Source of the DNA: Ampelomyces quisqualis
Taxonomy: Eukaryota > Ascomycota > Dothideomycetes > Pleosporales > Phaeosphaeriaceae
DNA length: 64,000 nucleotides
Reading direction: 5' to 3'
Assembly (NCBI GenBank): GCA_018398575.1
Contig: JAGTXZ010000010.1
Span: 2,170,001-2,234,000, forward strand
Below are positions 9,265 to 19,996 of this stretch, one piece after another; positions within the stretch are counted from its first letter, which is position 1, and every line of letters starts with the position of its first letter. A program made the translations under genes and the position numbers. The notes under the pieces were generated by a model, which was given only the letters and a program-made list of their open reading frames with translations, was not told where the DNA came from and did not search any database.

Positions 9265-12200
9265 CTAGTAGCCTGGGGGACCAAGACCAGGGAACCTTCC
9301 GCCAAAACCAGCGACAGGAAGACTGTGACCGGGAATGGGGCTACCAATCTCGCCAAGAGCTGGAGGAGGGCCTGTTGCATCAATAAACTTAATGTGTGAC
9401 AGACGGCCATCACCTAGTTGTTTGTATTCGAGCGAGCCACCGCCATTATTGTGTGTGCCGTCGATGATATCACATGCCTCTTTCAGCTCCTCTTGCGATA
9501 CAGCAGGCTCGCGAGGATCACGAATCGTGTCTATTTGTTGGTGCACCTCGGATGCATCGACATAGCCGTCCTGCACCGACTGCCTAGGCGCAAGGATCTT
9601 ACAGACGGAGCAGATCACACGGCGAAGCCAGATGAGACGCGGCTCATTCGGGGCACGTTCGTGAGCACGTGGATTGCTTATCGGAAGAGGGTTGCTGAAG
9701 AAGCCAGACGTAGGCGAATTCCCCCAAGGACCTCCAGCGGACGAAAGCTGTTGCGCAGGCGGCGTGCCCCATATACTCGCAGTGTTAACACTACCGAAGC
9801 CGTTGTATGATGTAGGCGGGTGTGGCATGGACGCGTCTGGAAAACCGAAGCCGATGGGCATGCTCCTCATCGAGCCGTGCTGCTGAACACTAGAATGGCG
9901 ATCTGTAAACCCGGGAACATCCTCTTCGTCGTCCAAGAGTGCTTTACTGCCGAGATGGTTTGCGAGATCATCAATGTCTGACTCCGGATGGCGCTTGTGC
10001 TCCTCGTGCGGCTTTACACTAGAAGGCCGCTGAATAGGCGCGGGCCGCTGAATCGGCTGTGCGGACGACGCTCCTATCTGAGTCTCAATCTGAGCGAGCC
10101 TTTCGAACGACCCCGATCCTTGTCGTGAGTGCTGCTGTGGAATGCCCATGCCGAAAGGAGGCGGCGGATTCGATCCTGGAAACCCTGGCATTGGGCCAAG
10201 TCCTGGTGGTCCATCCATGGGGAACCCGCGGTTTCCTGGCATGCCGGGTGGAAACGGGCGGAATTGCTGGGGGCCAGGCTGTGGAGAGAAGAAAGGTACA
10301 CCCGGACGAGGGCTCATCATGTTGGGGAGCATAGAACCTGGACCTTGATATCCGTTGAGCCCAGGTGGTATGCTACCGATGCCCATACCCAAGCCTGGTG
10401 GCCCTTGTAGGCCAGGTGGTGGCCCAAGTGGCGGCATTGGGGATGCAGGCTGACCATGATGAGCGAACCCCGAATGCTGAGCAGACGCGGGCTTTGTCAA
10501 GATGGACTTTGGCATCATGTTACTCTGTGCTTGTGAAGAAGGAGACATTGACTTGTTGGTTCCAGGCGCGACTTGCGGAGTCTTCGGCGACGACCCATGT
10601 GAGTCCTGCCGCGAAGTTTGACGTGGCCGACTTGGTGTTGGCGCTTTCGGGACAGCTGGCGTAACGTGTGGCGAAGGCATGCCCGTTGACGAAGTTTGCT
10701 TCAAAAGCTGAGACGGTAGCGCGGGTGCTACTTGTTGAGAGGGCTTTCGGCCACTAGGCACAGGAAAAGGCACGGCTGCTGCTACTTCTTCCTTGCGCGA
10801 GCGATCCTTGTCTGCCTTTGCTCTAACTTCTCGCTCCCTGCGCTGGCTCTCGTCGTGAGCTTTTTTCTCTCGGGCCTCCTTCTCCCTAGCTTCTCGCTCT
10901 TCTCGCTCTTGTCGCTTGGCGTCATCCTTTGCTTTCTTCTCCATTGCCTTCTGCTCACGGGCTTTCCTCTCGACTTCCTGTTGTCGCTCACGCTCCTCTT
11001 GTTGCCGCTTCTGACGCTCGGTTTCCTTGCGCTGTTTCTCTTCCTCTTGGGCCTTGCGTTCTGCCTCTTTCTTCTTCCGCTGCTCCTCCCGCTTCTTTCG
11101 CTGTTCTTCGAGTCGCTTCTCTTCGGCAGCCTTGAATTCTGCCTCTTTGGCAGCAATCTCGGCCTCCTTCTTGGCTTGTGCTTCCGCCTTAGCTTGCCGC
11201 TGCTTTTCCTTCTTCTCTTTCCGCTTCTGGGCTTCTTTCGCTCGTTTTGCTTCCTTCAAATCCTTTTTCTCGTCTTCTTCCGCCAATTCCTCGAGTAAAC
11301 GTTTTTGGCGTTCGGCGGCGACCTTTTCTCGATATGCTTGTAGCACCCGCTGTTCAAACATTCGCGCTGCAAATATTTGGAACATTCGCCGACCCTCCTC
11401 CATTCGCTGCTCCTCAGTCATGGCTTCCTAGATTTCATTAGCCCCATAGAGACATCCTAGAACTTATACGCACATCCTCGTCGTCATCATCCTCCTCATA
11501 GTCATCGTCCTCGTAGCCGTCCTCGTCGTCTATCTCCTCTTCCTCGTCGTACTCGTCTTGCTGTGGAGGGTGATCGTGAGAACTGTATTGTCGATGCATG
11601 TTTGGTTGATGTTGAAACGACGCTTCTTCCTCTCTCTGCATTCGACGCTCAGCCAGCTGCTCCATCATTTCAATGAACTTCTTCCCGTCGTTCTTCAGCA
11701 AGTCGTCCGCCACGGTTAAGATGCCACCTATCGCTTTGAATCAGTATAGTCTCCTGCGCATTCAAAAGATATCAGTACCTTTAACCGTGAGACTGCTGCC
11801 AAACGTGTGAAAGTCGGCGGCTTCGGGCGGGGGCAGACTACGCTCTTCGGAATCGTATTCGCCATCAGACGATATTTCACTGTTTGAATAGTCCTCCTCC
11901 TCCTCATCGCCAGAGTACTCGTCTTCCTCTTCGTCATCATAGTGTCCGGGAGGGTGGGTGGTCATCAGGGGTCGCGGGTGTGGAGCACTGGAAGCATGAC
12001 CGAAATTAGCATCAGGCAAGAACCAACCGACGTCTTGCTGGTGGTGTGCGTACTGCTCGAGTTCTTCATAGTATGCATCATACAGCACCTCTAGCTCCTC
12101 TTCGATTGCGGTGCGCTTCCTCCCGCACACCGAACAGCTGCACGAGTGCTTCTGTTGCTCCTTCATCTTGCGCAAAACAGCCTCCTTCTCGATTTTGACA

Positions 12201-12790
12201 AGCGACTTGCGATCCTCTTCTCCAAGCGACAGCCAGAACTCGCGAATGCGCTCGCGCTCTTCAATGGTGGTAGTGTTCCATATGTTCTTCGGGTCAGACC
12301 CCGCCAGAGAGTGGGCGTGAGTGGATGTGGGGCTATGGCGCGGTGCAACATGCTGCGTGTAGGCATGCGGGGGAGGTGCGGCGACGCCTTTCTTCTTCTT
12401 TCGCGGCTTCTTGCTGCCGCTGGGTATTGGCGCATGCGCGTAGCCCTGCTGGTAGTGGCCGTTTGTGCCATATGCATGCTCATAGTGGTCCGCCTCGTCG
12501 TCGGAGTAGAAATCAGCCTCATCGTCATATGGCGGCTCGTCTAACTCGGGATCCGCGTAATGTGGTACGGGCTGGCGCGAATGGGAGGCGTTGGCGGGCA
12601 GATGCGGGGAGCCTCCCGAGACGCCGTTGCGTAGGGTCGCGGGCGGCGAGGGATCTTGGGCAGCCTTCTTCGCGGCTTCCTTCTCTCGCCGCTTCTGCTT
12701 CTTGCGGTTCACGGCGCTCGCAGCGGGCGCATGTGCGGAGCCGTTGGGCGGCATCGGCGCGACAGCGGGGGCCTTGGTGCTCTGGGCCAT
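9265..12790 (-). CDS. NST1: NST1-like stress response protein
   Basis: NST1 proteins act in salt-stress responses in yeast and are large, mostly disordered cytoplasmic proteins. Three exons (12790-11779, 11727-11474, 11427-9265) encode 1,142 residues. In order: a basic lysine-rich N-terminus; a conserved block with WNTTTIEERERIREFWLSL; a Cys cluster SCSCSVCGRKR; a first acidic tract; the block DDLLKNDGKKFIEMMEQLAERR; a second, very long Asp/Glu run; and a highly charged helical region from about residue 430 to 630 rich in KEAE/RKK heptads. A Pro/Gly/Met-rich low-complexity tail completes it. The order acidic, block, acidic, charged helix is typical of NST1. It lies divergent from RHO2. Intron 2 uses a GTGCGT donor. 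Confidence 0.85.
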
Positions 12791-13701
12791 GAGAGGGCGT
12801 TGGGTGTCGGTGGGGGGTCTGGCTGCAAGTGTCAGCCGAGGAGCTGGCCGTGACAGGCGAGTGGCAGGTGGACATATGGCTGTTGGAAGCTAAGGTGGTC
12901 GTGCGAGGGAGCAAAAGTAAAGAGGGCACGGTAATTGGAGGGGCGGGGCACGCACTGTTGGGGGGTTGTGGCAGCACACGCTCCGCTCGGGTGCGGCAGA
13001 GTCGAGGACGGAGAGGCGGGTCGTGTTGTTTGCTCGCCCGGCTTGTCGTCGCTGGGTCAGTGGTTGAGATGCGTTGCGGAAAGCGGAACGTATCAGCCCT
13101 AGCGTCGACCGGCTTGGCGCCTTCCAGAATGGCAGCCGCACAGGCAAGGAAGGCGCAGTCGGTACCCAGCAGCCATCGAGCCCTCGACACCTTCTCCTCC
13201 GACACGCGCTACATCGTATTCCACACGCTTGTGCCAGCTTGTGCGTCGCGTGCCCCGACCGTGTCCATTATTAAACCCCTCTCGCCGCCGCTCTCCTGCT
13301 CCACCACCTGGACTCTGCGACCTTCATCCTCACTCCCGTCAACCGCCCGCACCAGCCTGCACCACCTCACTGTCCCCCTCCCCACTCTCTGTCGCTTCTG
13401 TCTCTGTGGCACCCTTCGTTGGGCGACATTGTTTCACACTGAGGAGCGTTCGTTTGCTGCCGTCCGAGACCAGACCAACCAATTTGCCGCCGCCGACACC
13501 GACCCACGCCGCCCATATTGCTTCTCGAGGAGACAGCAAACGCTCAAACGCCACAAACTGTTGCTTCTGTACCACCTCCGCGGTCGGGTGATACCTCGGA
13601 AGAGATCCGCAAGCTTCAAACCGCTACAGCGACGACTGTCGTAAGTCACACACCAACCGCGTCTCGTCCAATCGCTGCGGCCCTCGCACGGTAGGGTCAG
13701 A
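12791..13701. other. Divergent promoter region between NST1 and RHO2
   Basis: A 0.9 kb divergent spacer. Toward RHO2 it is strongly pyrimidine-rich (about 13,260-13,420), as in many fungal promoters. A long plus-strand open frame (12,829-13,644) lacks any motif or codon pattern and is treated as chance. Confidence 0.5.
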
Positions 13702-14845
13702 ATGTCACAACAACAGCAGAATGGCGAGCCTGTTATGCGAAGGTACGTACATGTCTCAGTCACGTCTACACCTTCAATACCCCAGCTCGAACTTCAGTCG
13801 CCTGCATTTCGAGCTGGTTACCGTGCTCTGCGACTTGCGCACGTGCACAGCCTGTTCGACCTGCCCGCTCTTTCTGTTTCAATCGCTGGATCTGTGCACC
13901 ATCTCTTGGGTTCCGGTTTCGTTGAGAACCTTGGGCCAGGATGCGCATCGACGGTTCGAAGCTGTTGCATGACCCTGGTAGGCGTCCGAGCTTGCATTGG
14001 CTCATCCTGGTCGGAAGACACTCCGACTAAAAATAGGATAGCCCACTTGCCTCCCCATGTCCACATTGTACGGACTCGCGTGCAGTCCTCTGCATGCTTG
14101 GCCGACTTTTGCCCCAAGTCATCTCGCGCTTACTCATCCAATATTGCTAGCCTCATCCCCACCAAAGATTTGACACCAACCACTCGCTGTATGAGGTGCT
14201 GATCAGAAATTTACAGGAAGCTAGTAATTATCGGCGACGGTGCTTGCGGCAAGACGAGTCTGCTGAGCGTATTCACGCTGGGCTACTTTCCGACTGTGGG
14301 TACCCCTCGGCTGCGCCACGGCACAACTTGCAATGTCACATTCTAATATGCCATAGCGTTACGTTCCCACCGTATTCGAAAACTATGTTACCGACTGCAG
14401 AGTAGACGGCAAGTCCGTACAGCTGGCGCTTTGGGATACGGCAGGACAGGAGGACTACGAACGTTTACGCCCACTAGCCTACAGCAAGGCCCACGTTCTC
14501 CTCATCGGCTTCTCCGTGGACTCGCCTGACTCTCTTGAAAATGTTAAACACAAGTGGGCCGAGGAGGCTCGCGAACGATGCCAGGGTGTTCCTATTATCC
14601 TAGTCGGCCTGAAGAAAGATCTCCGTGACGATCCATTAGCTCAGGAAGAAATGCGGAAGAAGTCTCTCCGCTTCACCACCCCTAAGCAGGGAAGCGACAT
14701 GAAAGAGATGATTGGTGCGCGGAAATACCTCGAGTGTAGTTCACTGACGGGCGATGGTGTCGACGATGTTTTCGAAGCTGCTACGCGCGCCGCCCTCCTC
14801 TCCGTCGACAAGAAGGAGACCAATGGCTGCTGCATCATTCTCTGA
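13702..14845 (+). CDS. RHO2: Rho2-family small GTPase
   Basis: Rho2 GTPases regulate cell-wall synthesis and morphogenesis through protein kinase C signalling at the plasma membrane. Three exons (13702-13742, 14217-14295, 14357-14845) encode 202 residues. Visible motifs are the P-loop GDGACGKT (20-27), the effector region YVPTVFENYVTD, DTAGQEDYERLRPLAYSKAH (switch II), the guanine-specificity stretch LVGLKKDLR, and ECSSLTGDGVDDVF. The C-terminus is GCCIIL, a CAAX prenylation signal with an adjacent cysteine available for palmitoylation. The SVFTLGYFPT stretch and the CCIIL end separate it from Rho1, Rho3, Rho4 and Cdc42. Intron 1 is long (474 bp), while intron 2 is 61 bp with a GTGGGT donor. 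Confidence 0.92.
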
Positions 14846-15297
14846 GCAGCTCCCTCCCCTTCGCTTTCATTCATCAATGCATTGGGCGGTGTTGTACGGA
14901 GTCGTACATTGGGTGTTTGCCGACACTCTTAGGGCGTTTTGAGCGCTTTGTTTGAAAAGTTCCTCGAGGGGTGAGCACGTTACTTCTGGTCTGCCGCTGA
15001 AGATATCAAGCATGGGTATGGGGACAAGATTTGTCCGCTTAATCACGATGATGACTTGTCATCCTTCACTCATTACTATCTATATGCATAGTTCTGGCTT
15101 GGGACGATGACAATCTGGCTGTTGGCAACGGGTCAGAGCTCAGCAGGGTACAGAGGACGTATATGGAGTGCTAATAGTAACACATATCGCATCTTCAGCA
15201 CCCAGTATTTCCAAATTCTTTCGTGACTTCTCATTGTATGTTGACATCCCATTTCCTCAACGACACTAATTGTACACCATAACCAAACTTCCACACT
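14846..15297. other. Convergent 3' flank of RHO2 and mL40 genes
   Basis: Two genes converge here. The stretch is moderately AT-rich and holds no supported gene, only presumed 3' UTRs. Confidence 0.5.
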
Positions 15298-15979
15298 CTA
15301 ATTCCTCGTCCACTCATGATTCCATCCATCCTTGCTCGGAAAATCCGTCTGCACTTTCGCATACTCAATCGGCACACTCCCCCAAACCCCTCTCTTGATC
15401 ATCGCACTCCTGTACAGTCTACCCACATCCCTGCCCTTCACCCCCAGCGTTCCAGGATCCGCTCCCTGCCCACCAGCCTCCGCTTCACTAACTCGATTGC
15501 CGTTGCTGTCCATCAGTCGTAGGTGCTCGCACGCTGCGCGCATGGACATGTATTGCCGCTCGAGTTCGAGAGCTTCTGCGGCGCGGCGCTTACGCAGGAA
15601 GAGCATCCATGCGCGGTGAATAGTCCAGTGTCGCAACGAACGGTTGCGGGAGAAATGGAGTGGGCGTGGGGTGAGGGGGTGGTAGAGATGGTAGCGGATC
15701 GATGCTGTGGGAGGGGATTAGCGGATGGTTCGTTGTTGTCAGATAGGCGCATTGCCCTTCTGTGGGGGCGCTGGGAAAGTGTGAAGGTGACGTACTAATT
15801 CTGGGATCAACGACTGGTCCCTTCTTTTTACGCTTTTGCAGTTGTGCAGTTGACGAGAATGGAGATGTGCTTGCTGGTATTCTTTGCTGTGGGCATTGTG
15901 CGTTTCGTTGTAAAGCGGAGGGTATGCGATTTGTTTTCGTGAAGGGTCGGAAGACTGGACGGAATATGGAGAGGTTCAT
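15298..15979 (-). CDS. MRPL28: Mitochondrial large-subunit ribosomal protein mL40 (Mrpl28)
   Basis: A structural protein of the mitochondrial 54S ribosomal subunit. Two exons (15979-15796, 15704-15298) joined over a 91 bp intron encode 196 residues. The N-terminus (MNLSIFRPVFRPFTKTNRIP) is basic, lacks acidic residues and looks like a mitochondrial presequence. The core KKKGPVVDPRI-TSIRYHL, FSRNRSLRHWTIHRAW and the RQYMSMRAACEHLR stretch match the mL40 family. The C-terminus ends GVWGSVPIEYAKVQTDFPSKDG, followed by WNHEWTRN, as in fungal orthologues. The intron join was chosen because it restores DPRI...IRYHL in frame. Confidence 0.85.
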
Positions 15980-17026
15980 TGCGAGATGTAGTGCGGCGCA
16001 ATGGCGGTTGGCGATGTGGAAGAGCTGGTGTTGGAGATTTCAACATCGAATTCGACATGATCCTTGTCTTGTGCCAAGATGGCTAGCGCGACGGGGGTCC
16101 GACTACTTCGAAGGCTCCTTCAACACCAGCTGCATCTCCACAATCGCTTTCATTGGCGGATCCTCGGACCAACGCCTCGTCCTCGCATAGTCCCTCGTCC
16201 TTCTCGTCTTGATCTATGGGGTGGCTCTATCCAATTCAATCTCATCCCTGCGACTGACAACAAGAGACGTGAAAACTATCAACCTAGCGATGGTGTTTCC
16301 CACCATTCTTGTGCATTCAGATTTCTCAAGGTCAATCAATTTTTGAGCAGGACATGGTCTCATCCGAGCACCTTGCGTTTCAATGTGGCGAGATCGAAGT
16401 AGAGCAACTGACAACTGACTTGAGTATCAACCGATCTACATACTAGCACCTTTCTAGGGAAATTTCTTTCATTAGTGTTCTGTTGCGATTCCTTTGCGAT
16501 AATGCCTGACACGGCAGAATCATCTTCCGACTTTCAATCTCTCATCGTCGAACAGAAGCTGTCCATTCTTTGGTGTCAACCTACAGGCGCAGACCAAGCA
16601 TATTTAAATTATGTTCCTTATCAGGTGAGCAAGGGAAGAATAGGAATTGTTCCAGAAAGAATATTATCGTCCCGTCAGAGCATCAATCGCCCGGTTTGTC
16701 CTACATTGGAACCCGCTGGTCTCTCTTAATGACGTTTCAGGATGACCTGCGACACCAAATCACCTATCCTCTTCGACCCGCTGTCAAATGAGAACGGTGT
16801 CGATCTGTGTGCAAAATTTTTCAATGATGTATGACCCTCACCTACTCGTGTTCATCATGGCCACCAGGTGAAAGAACCATTGCCCTTGTTTACTGTTGGT
16901 TGCCGAGCCGACTATGCTACCGGACACGTCTTCACCTCCGCTGATAAAATTTGCAAACCAATACGCCTTTCCTTCCAACTTATTTTGCTATAACGATCCA
17001 GCTGCGGCCCGCTTACTGTCATCGCG
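15980..17026. other. Spacer with a possible short spliced gene
   Basis: Left part: upstream region of the mL40 gene. From 16,503 to about 16,985 on the plus strand there are pieces that read like coding sequence: a start at 16,503, a GTGAGC donor at 16,625, a TTTCAG acceptor at 16,740, and a later frame containing LFDPLSNENGVDLCAKFFND and KEPLPLFTVGCRADYATGH across a short intron. The exon phases do not all fit one model, so I do not call a gene; it may be a degraded one. Confidence 0.25.
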
Positions 17027-19569
17027 ATGAGCGCGCAGCTACCCACTGCCGACACCTATCAAAGGTACAAGATCGGCACAAAGGCTTTTGTCCAATGGCT
17101 GGCCGCCGCGGCGCGATCCACTGGCAAGGTTGAACACATCTTCGCTTGCGGGAACACGCAGAAAGAGGTGCCAGCAACCAGCGGAAGACTGAAGGGCAAA
17201 GCCAGAAAGCAGGCTAAACAGGGAAAGAGCGACCTCAACGCGACCGGTTCACATTCGACTGCGCCGAAGTATCAAGTGCCACTCAAGGCTTTCACTCAGC
17301 TCGCAAAAGCCGTTGGAGCCGCCCACAATGTACTGGTGCCAAAATCGATGCTCACAATCCTGCACGACGTCATACGTACCCGCAAAGAGTTCCTAAGCTG
17401 GTTCACGGCCAACCAAAGCAACAGTGTCAAGACGGGAGATTGCGAGAATGATCGACATCGTCATTTCATCTCTTCCCTGCAGAGGTTCTGCGGCTGCTTG
17501 CAGTGAAGGAAACCTCGAGCGCCGACCACCAGTCCGATGAAAAAGATCAGCCTACTGTTCTGACCAACATTTATGAGTGCCTTGAGGTACAGCAGACAGC
17601 TGATGTGAACGAACTTTCTACTATCTCTTCTGGCGATGGACCCACGCAGTCCAGTACGACCTATGTGCCTGATGCTCAGAAAGAGATTGAAGATGACGAT
17701 GGGTCTTTCGCTATCTATTGCTTGCTCAAAGATGCCACGGATATCCGCATTTTAGTCCGTCGCACTTGGCGCGAGTTCAAGCGCGGCGGGCTCACTTTGA
17801 TTGCCAGCGCTTCGGTCATGAATGCAGCTATTGAAAGTATTCGGCGGTTGAATCTTCAATTCCTCGAACAATATCCTCAGTTCGAGATGCACCAGCATTT
17901 GATGATGCATGTCGGCGATAATTGCGATGATACCGATGAAGACAGCGGCGGCCCAGCCCTATACCAGGAAAACGGACAGCAACTGACGGCGGAGGATGTC
18001 TTGTGCGTACATACCGCGAGCTTGTTGAAAACTTTCATTGTCCTTCACGAAGGACGACCATGTCACAACGCCCAGGAAGACACCCGCCTTACTGGAGACG
18101 AAGTCGTTCTAGTCAAATGTTTAGCCCAGCTCGCAGTACTAGTGGACGCAGCTCACCATGTCGCATTGTTCAACGATCATGTTACCATGGCTATCTACAC
18201 GATTATGCACGAGGAATCTCTACACACATGGACTGTCTTCGCGGTCCAAATCTTCTGGGACACTTTACGAGAGCTTGAAGCGAAGCCCGAGCTTGGTTTG
18301 CACACTCTACAGAAATTTGGAGATTGGATTGAGGCAGGCTATGATGAATACTTCGAATTGAAAGACGCAGATAAAATTGGTTGTTTTCACCGGGGGAATC
18401 GCAAGAACATGCTCGAACAGCAAGCAAGCGTGAAAAGATACATAAAGGGGGATTATGTCCAGCGCGCCGTTGATACCACGGAGGACATCATTCACGACCA
18501 GTACACATTTAGAAACTATTTTCTCTTGCGAAAGCACCTAGCTTTGTGTGGTCTCATCGCCTAACGTCATGCTATGCAGTTCCACGAGGTCTCCATCGCC
18601 GCCGCTGGATCCCAAGGCATGATCACGAGCGCAGCGCACTTGTACAATGCTGCACACCAGTTGGGACTTCTACCATATGATCTCAAATGGCCTGATATGG
18701 ATCATGTAATTCGGAAGCAGGGTTCAGACTGGATCTTCGTTGGGCAACGGCCAAAGCAGGGTTTGGAATTCAAGACGCAGTTCCATCTCGCCTTTGGTAT
18801 GGGCATTCATAAGTTTGCGAAAGACTACAACTCGGACCGAGCCAAGATCGACAGTAAGCGTAGCTGGCAAAAGCGTGGGACGAATCGCAAGCTTCGGAAC
18901 CATGCAAGACAAGTCGAGGTACTCGTCCAGCGCCGAGCCAAAGATGCTAGACAGATGGCCCACACCCGAGCGATAGACGACTCTATGGCTTACGTCGGCG
19001 AAATCGTAGCTAACTTCCTGCATGAAGAAGCAGGTTTAGAACGCCAGCTGCAGGCGATGACAAGAATGACCTCTGTTGAGATTCTCCAACAGTACAAGCT
19101 TGTGATCCAGGCTGACAACATCGCACTGAAGTTCAACATCATTTCGCTCTATCTTCGATGCATCGCGCTTCTTCAGCACATCCAGAGATACTGTATCAAG
19201 CATGCTCCATACGACTATGTCAAAGAACAGTTCGACAGGGACGCGCTGGACATGAACCAAATCCTGCCGCATATCTTTCTCGACCTCGCTGGTATCCCAC
19301 GCCATCACAAACCCATGTTTCCCAAGGCTGTTGAGTTCTTGCGCGAAACCATTGAGAAGCACGGTAATTGGGAATTGGAACTGGCAAAATCGCGTCTTCT
19401 CGATGTCTGGAGCAAGGATCAGAGCAGCAGGGAGGAACACGAGCCGAGCTTTAAGAACCCTCGAGAGGACTCGATCTCTTCCGAGACTCGTGCAATGTTC
19501 GGAAATAGCATGATTGTTATTCCTGATGAAAACATGAACTGTCGAATGCTGTTTCGGTATCGTGGATGA
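17027..19569 (+). pseudogene. DUF6604-like fungal protein, apparently broken by a frameshift and a stop
   Basis: About 840 residues of collinear coding sequence. The N-terminus reads MSAQLPTADTYQRYKIGTKAFVQWLA, typical of the fungal DUF6604 domain, whose function is unknown. Two lesions interrupt it. Near 17,478-17,484 the frame must slip to go from HRHFISSL to EVLRLLAVKE; a missing base explains this, though a 59 bp intron (17,424-17,482, donor GTGTCA) is possible. At 18,562 an in-frame TAA interrupts ALCGLIA-*-RHAMQFHEVSI, after which the frame continues to 19,569. No GT or GC donor upstream of the CAG at 18,579 keeps frame. By memory of the family the stop replaces an aromatic position, probably tyrosine. 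The gene lies 150 bp from the transposon. Assembly error cannot be excluded; if both lesions are artefacts, it is an intact gene. Confidence 0.6.
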
Positions 19570-19719
19570 CGCATCATGTCCCTGCCCAAGGTAGGGCGTG
19601 ACACAAAGTGTTCCTGGCACCGTTAGTTTCAGGCAAAAAAGTTGAGAGGTCTTGGGCAAGCGAGTTCGAGGTGTCAATGGGTCAATATTAGTCTCGCCTA
19701 CCGTGAACGTGTTGATCCC

Positions 19720-19754
19720 CACTGCGGTACAAACGCGGTGTTAAATACCCCGCG
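19720..19754 (+). repeat. Left terminal inverted repeat
   Basis: About 35 bp; begins CACTG directly after a CCC target duplication (19,717-19,719). It mirrors 32,169-32,203 with three mismatches. Confidence 0.8.
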
Positions 19755-19814
19755 TGGAATCGTGTAAAAAAACCCCGCAGAATTCCCCCCAGAAACACCG
19801 CAAAGTTGTCTATA

Positions 19815-19996
19815 TTTACACAGTCCATGTAAATATACCTGCTGAACAAGTATATTTACGCGGAGAGCAGGTATATTTACACAGCGAGCAGGTATATTTA
19901 CACGATAAGCAGGTATATTTACACAATAAGCAGGTATATTTACACAATAAGCAGGTATATTTACACTATAAGCAGGCATATTTACACAGTAGCAAT
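19815..19996 (+). repeat. Left subterminal 21-bp tandem repeats
   Basis: Seven direct copies of a 21 bp unit with core AGCAGGTATATTTACACAAT run from about 19,844 to 19,990, preceded by one inverted copy at about 19,826-19,843. Related TTTACAC / GTGTAAAT motifs also occur near the right end. In CACTA elements such subterminal arrays bind the element's own proteins; that role here is inferred. Confidence 0.8.

Noticed and set aside
10732..11298. Leucine/phenylalanine-rich 188-codon plus-strand frame resembling a membrane protein
   Set aside because: It is antisense to the lysine/glutamate-rich helix of NST1; AAG/GAG repeats read backwards give CTT/CTC.
12829..13644. 271-codon plus-strand frame between NST1 and RHO2
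   Set aside because: No motif, low-complexity serine/proline/arginine composition, and it occupies a divergent promoter with a pyrimidine tract.
18546..18579. A short intron removing the TAA in the DUF6604-like gene (CTAAC and CAG are present)
   Set aside because: Every donor close enough gives either an intron under 40 bp or a length that breaks the frame, which is continuous on both sides.
19844..19990. Regular 21 bp repeats as a CRISPR array or telomeric repeat
   Set aside because: There are no unique spacers between copies, the organism is eukaryotic, and the TTTACAC-type unit is not a TTAGGG-type telomere repeat. The position next to a terminal inverted repeat explains it better.
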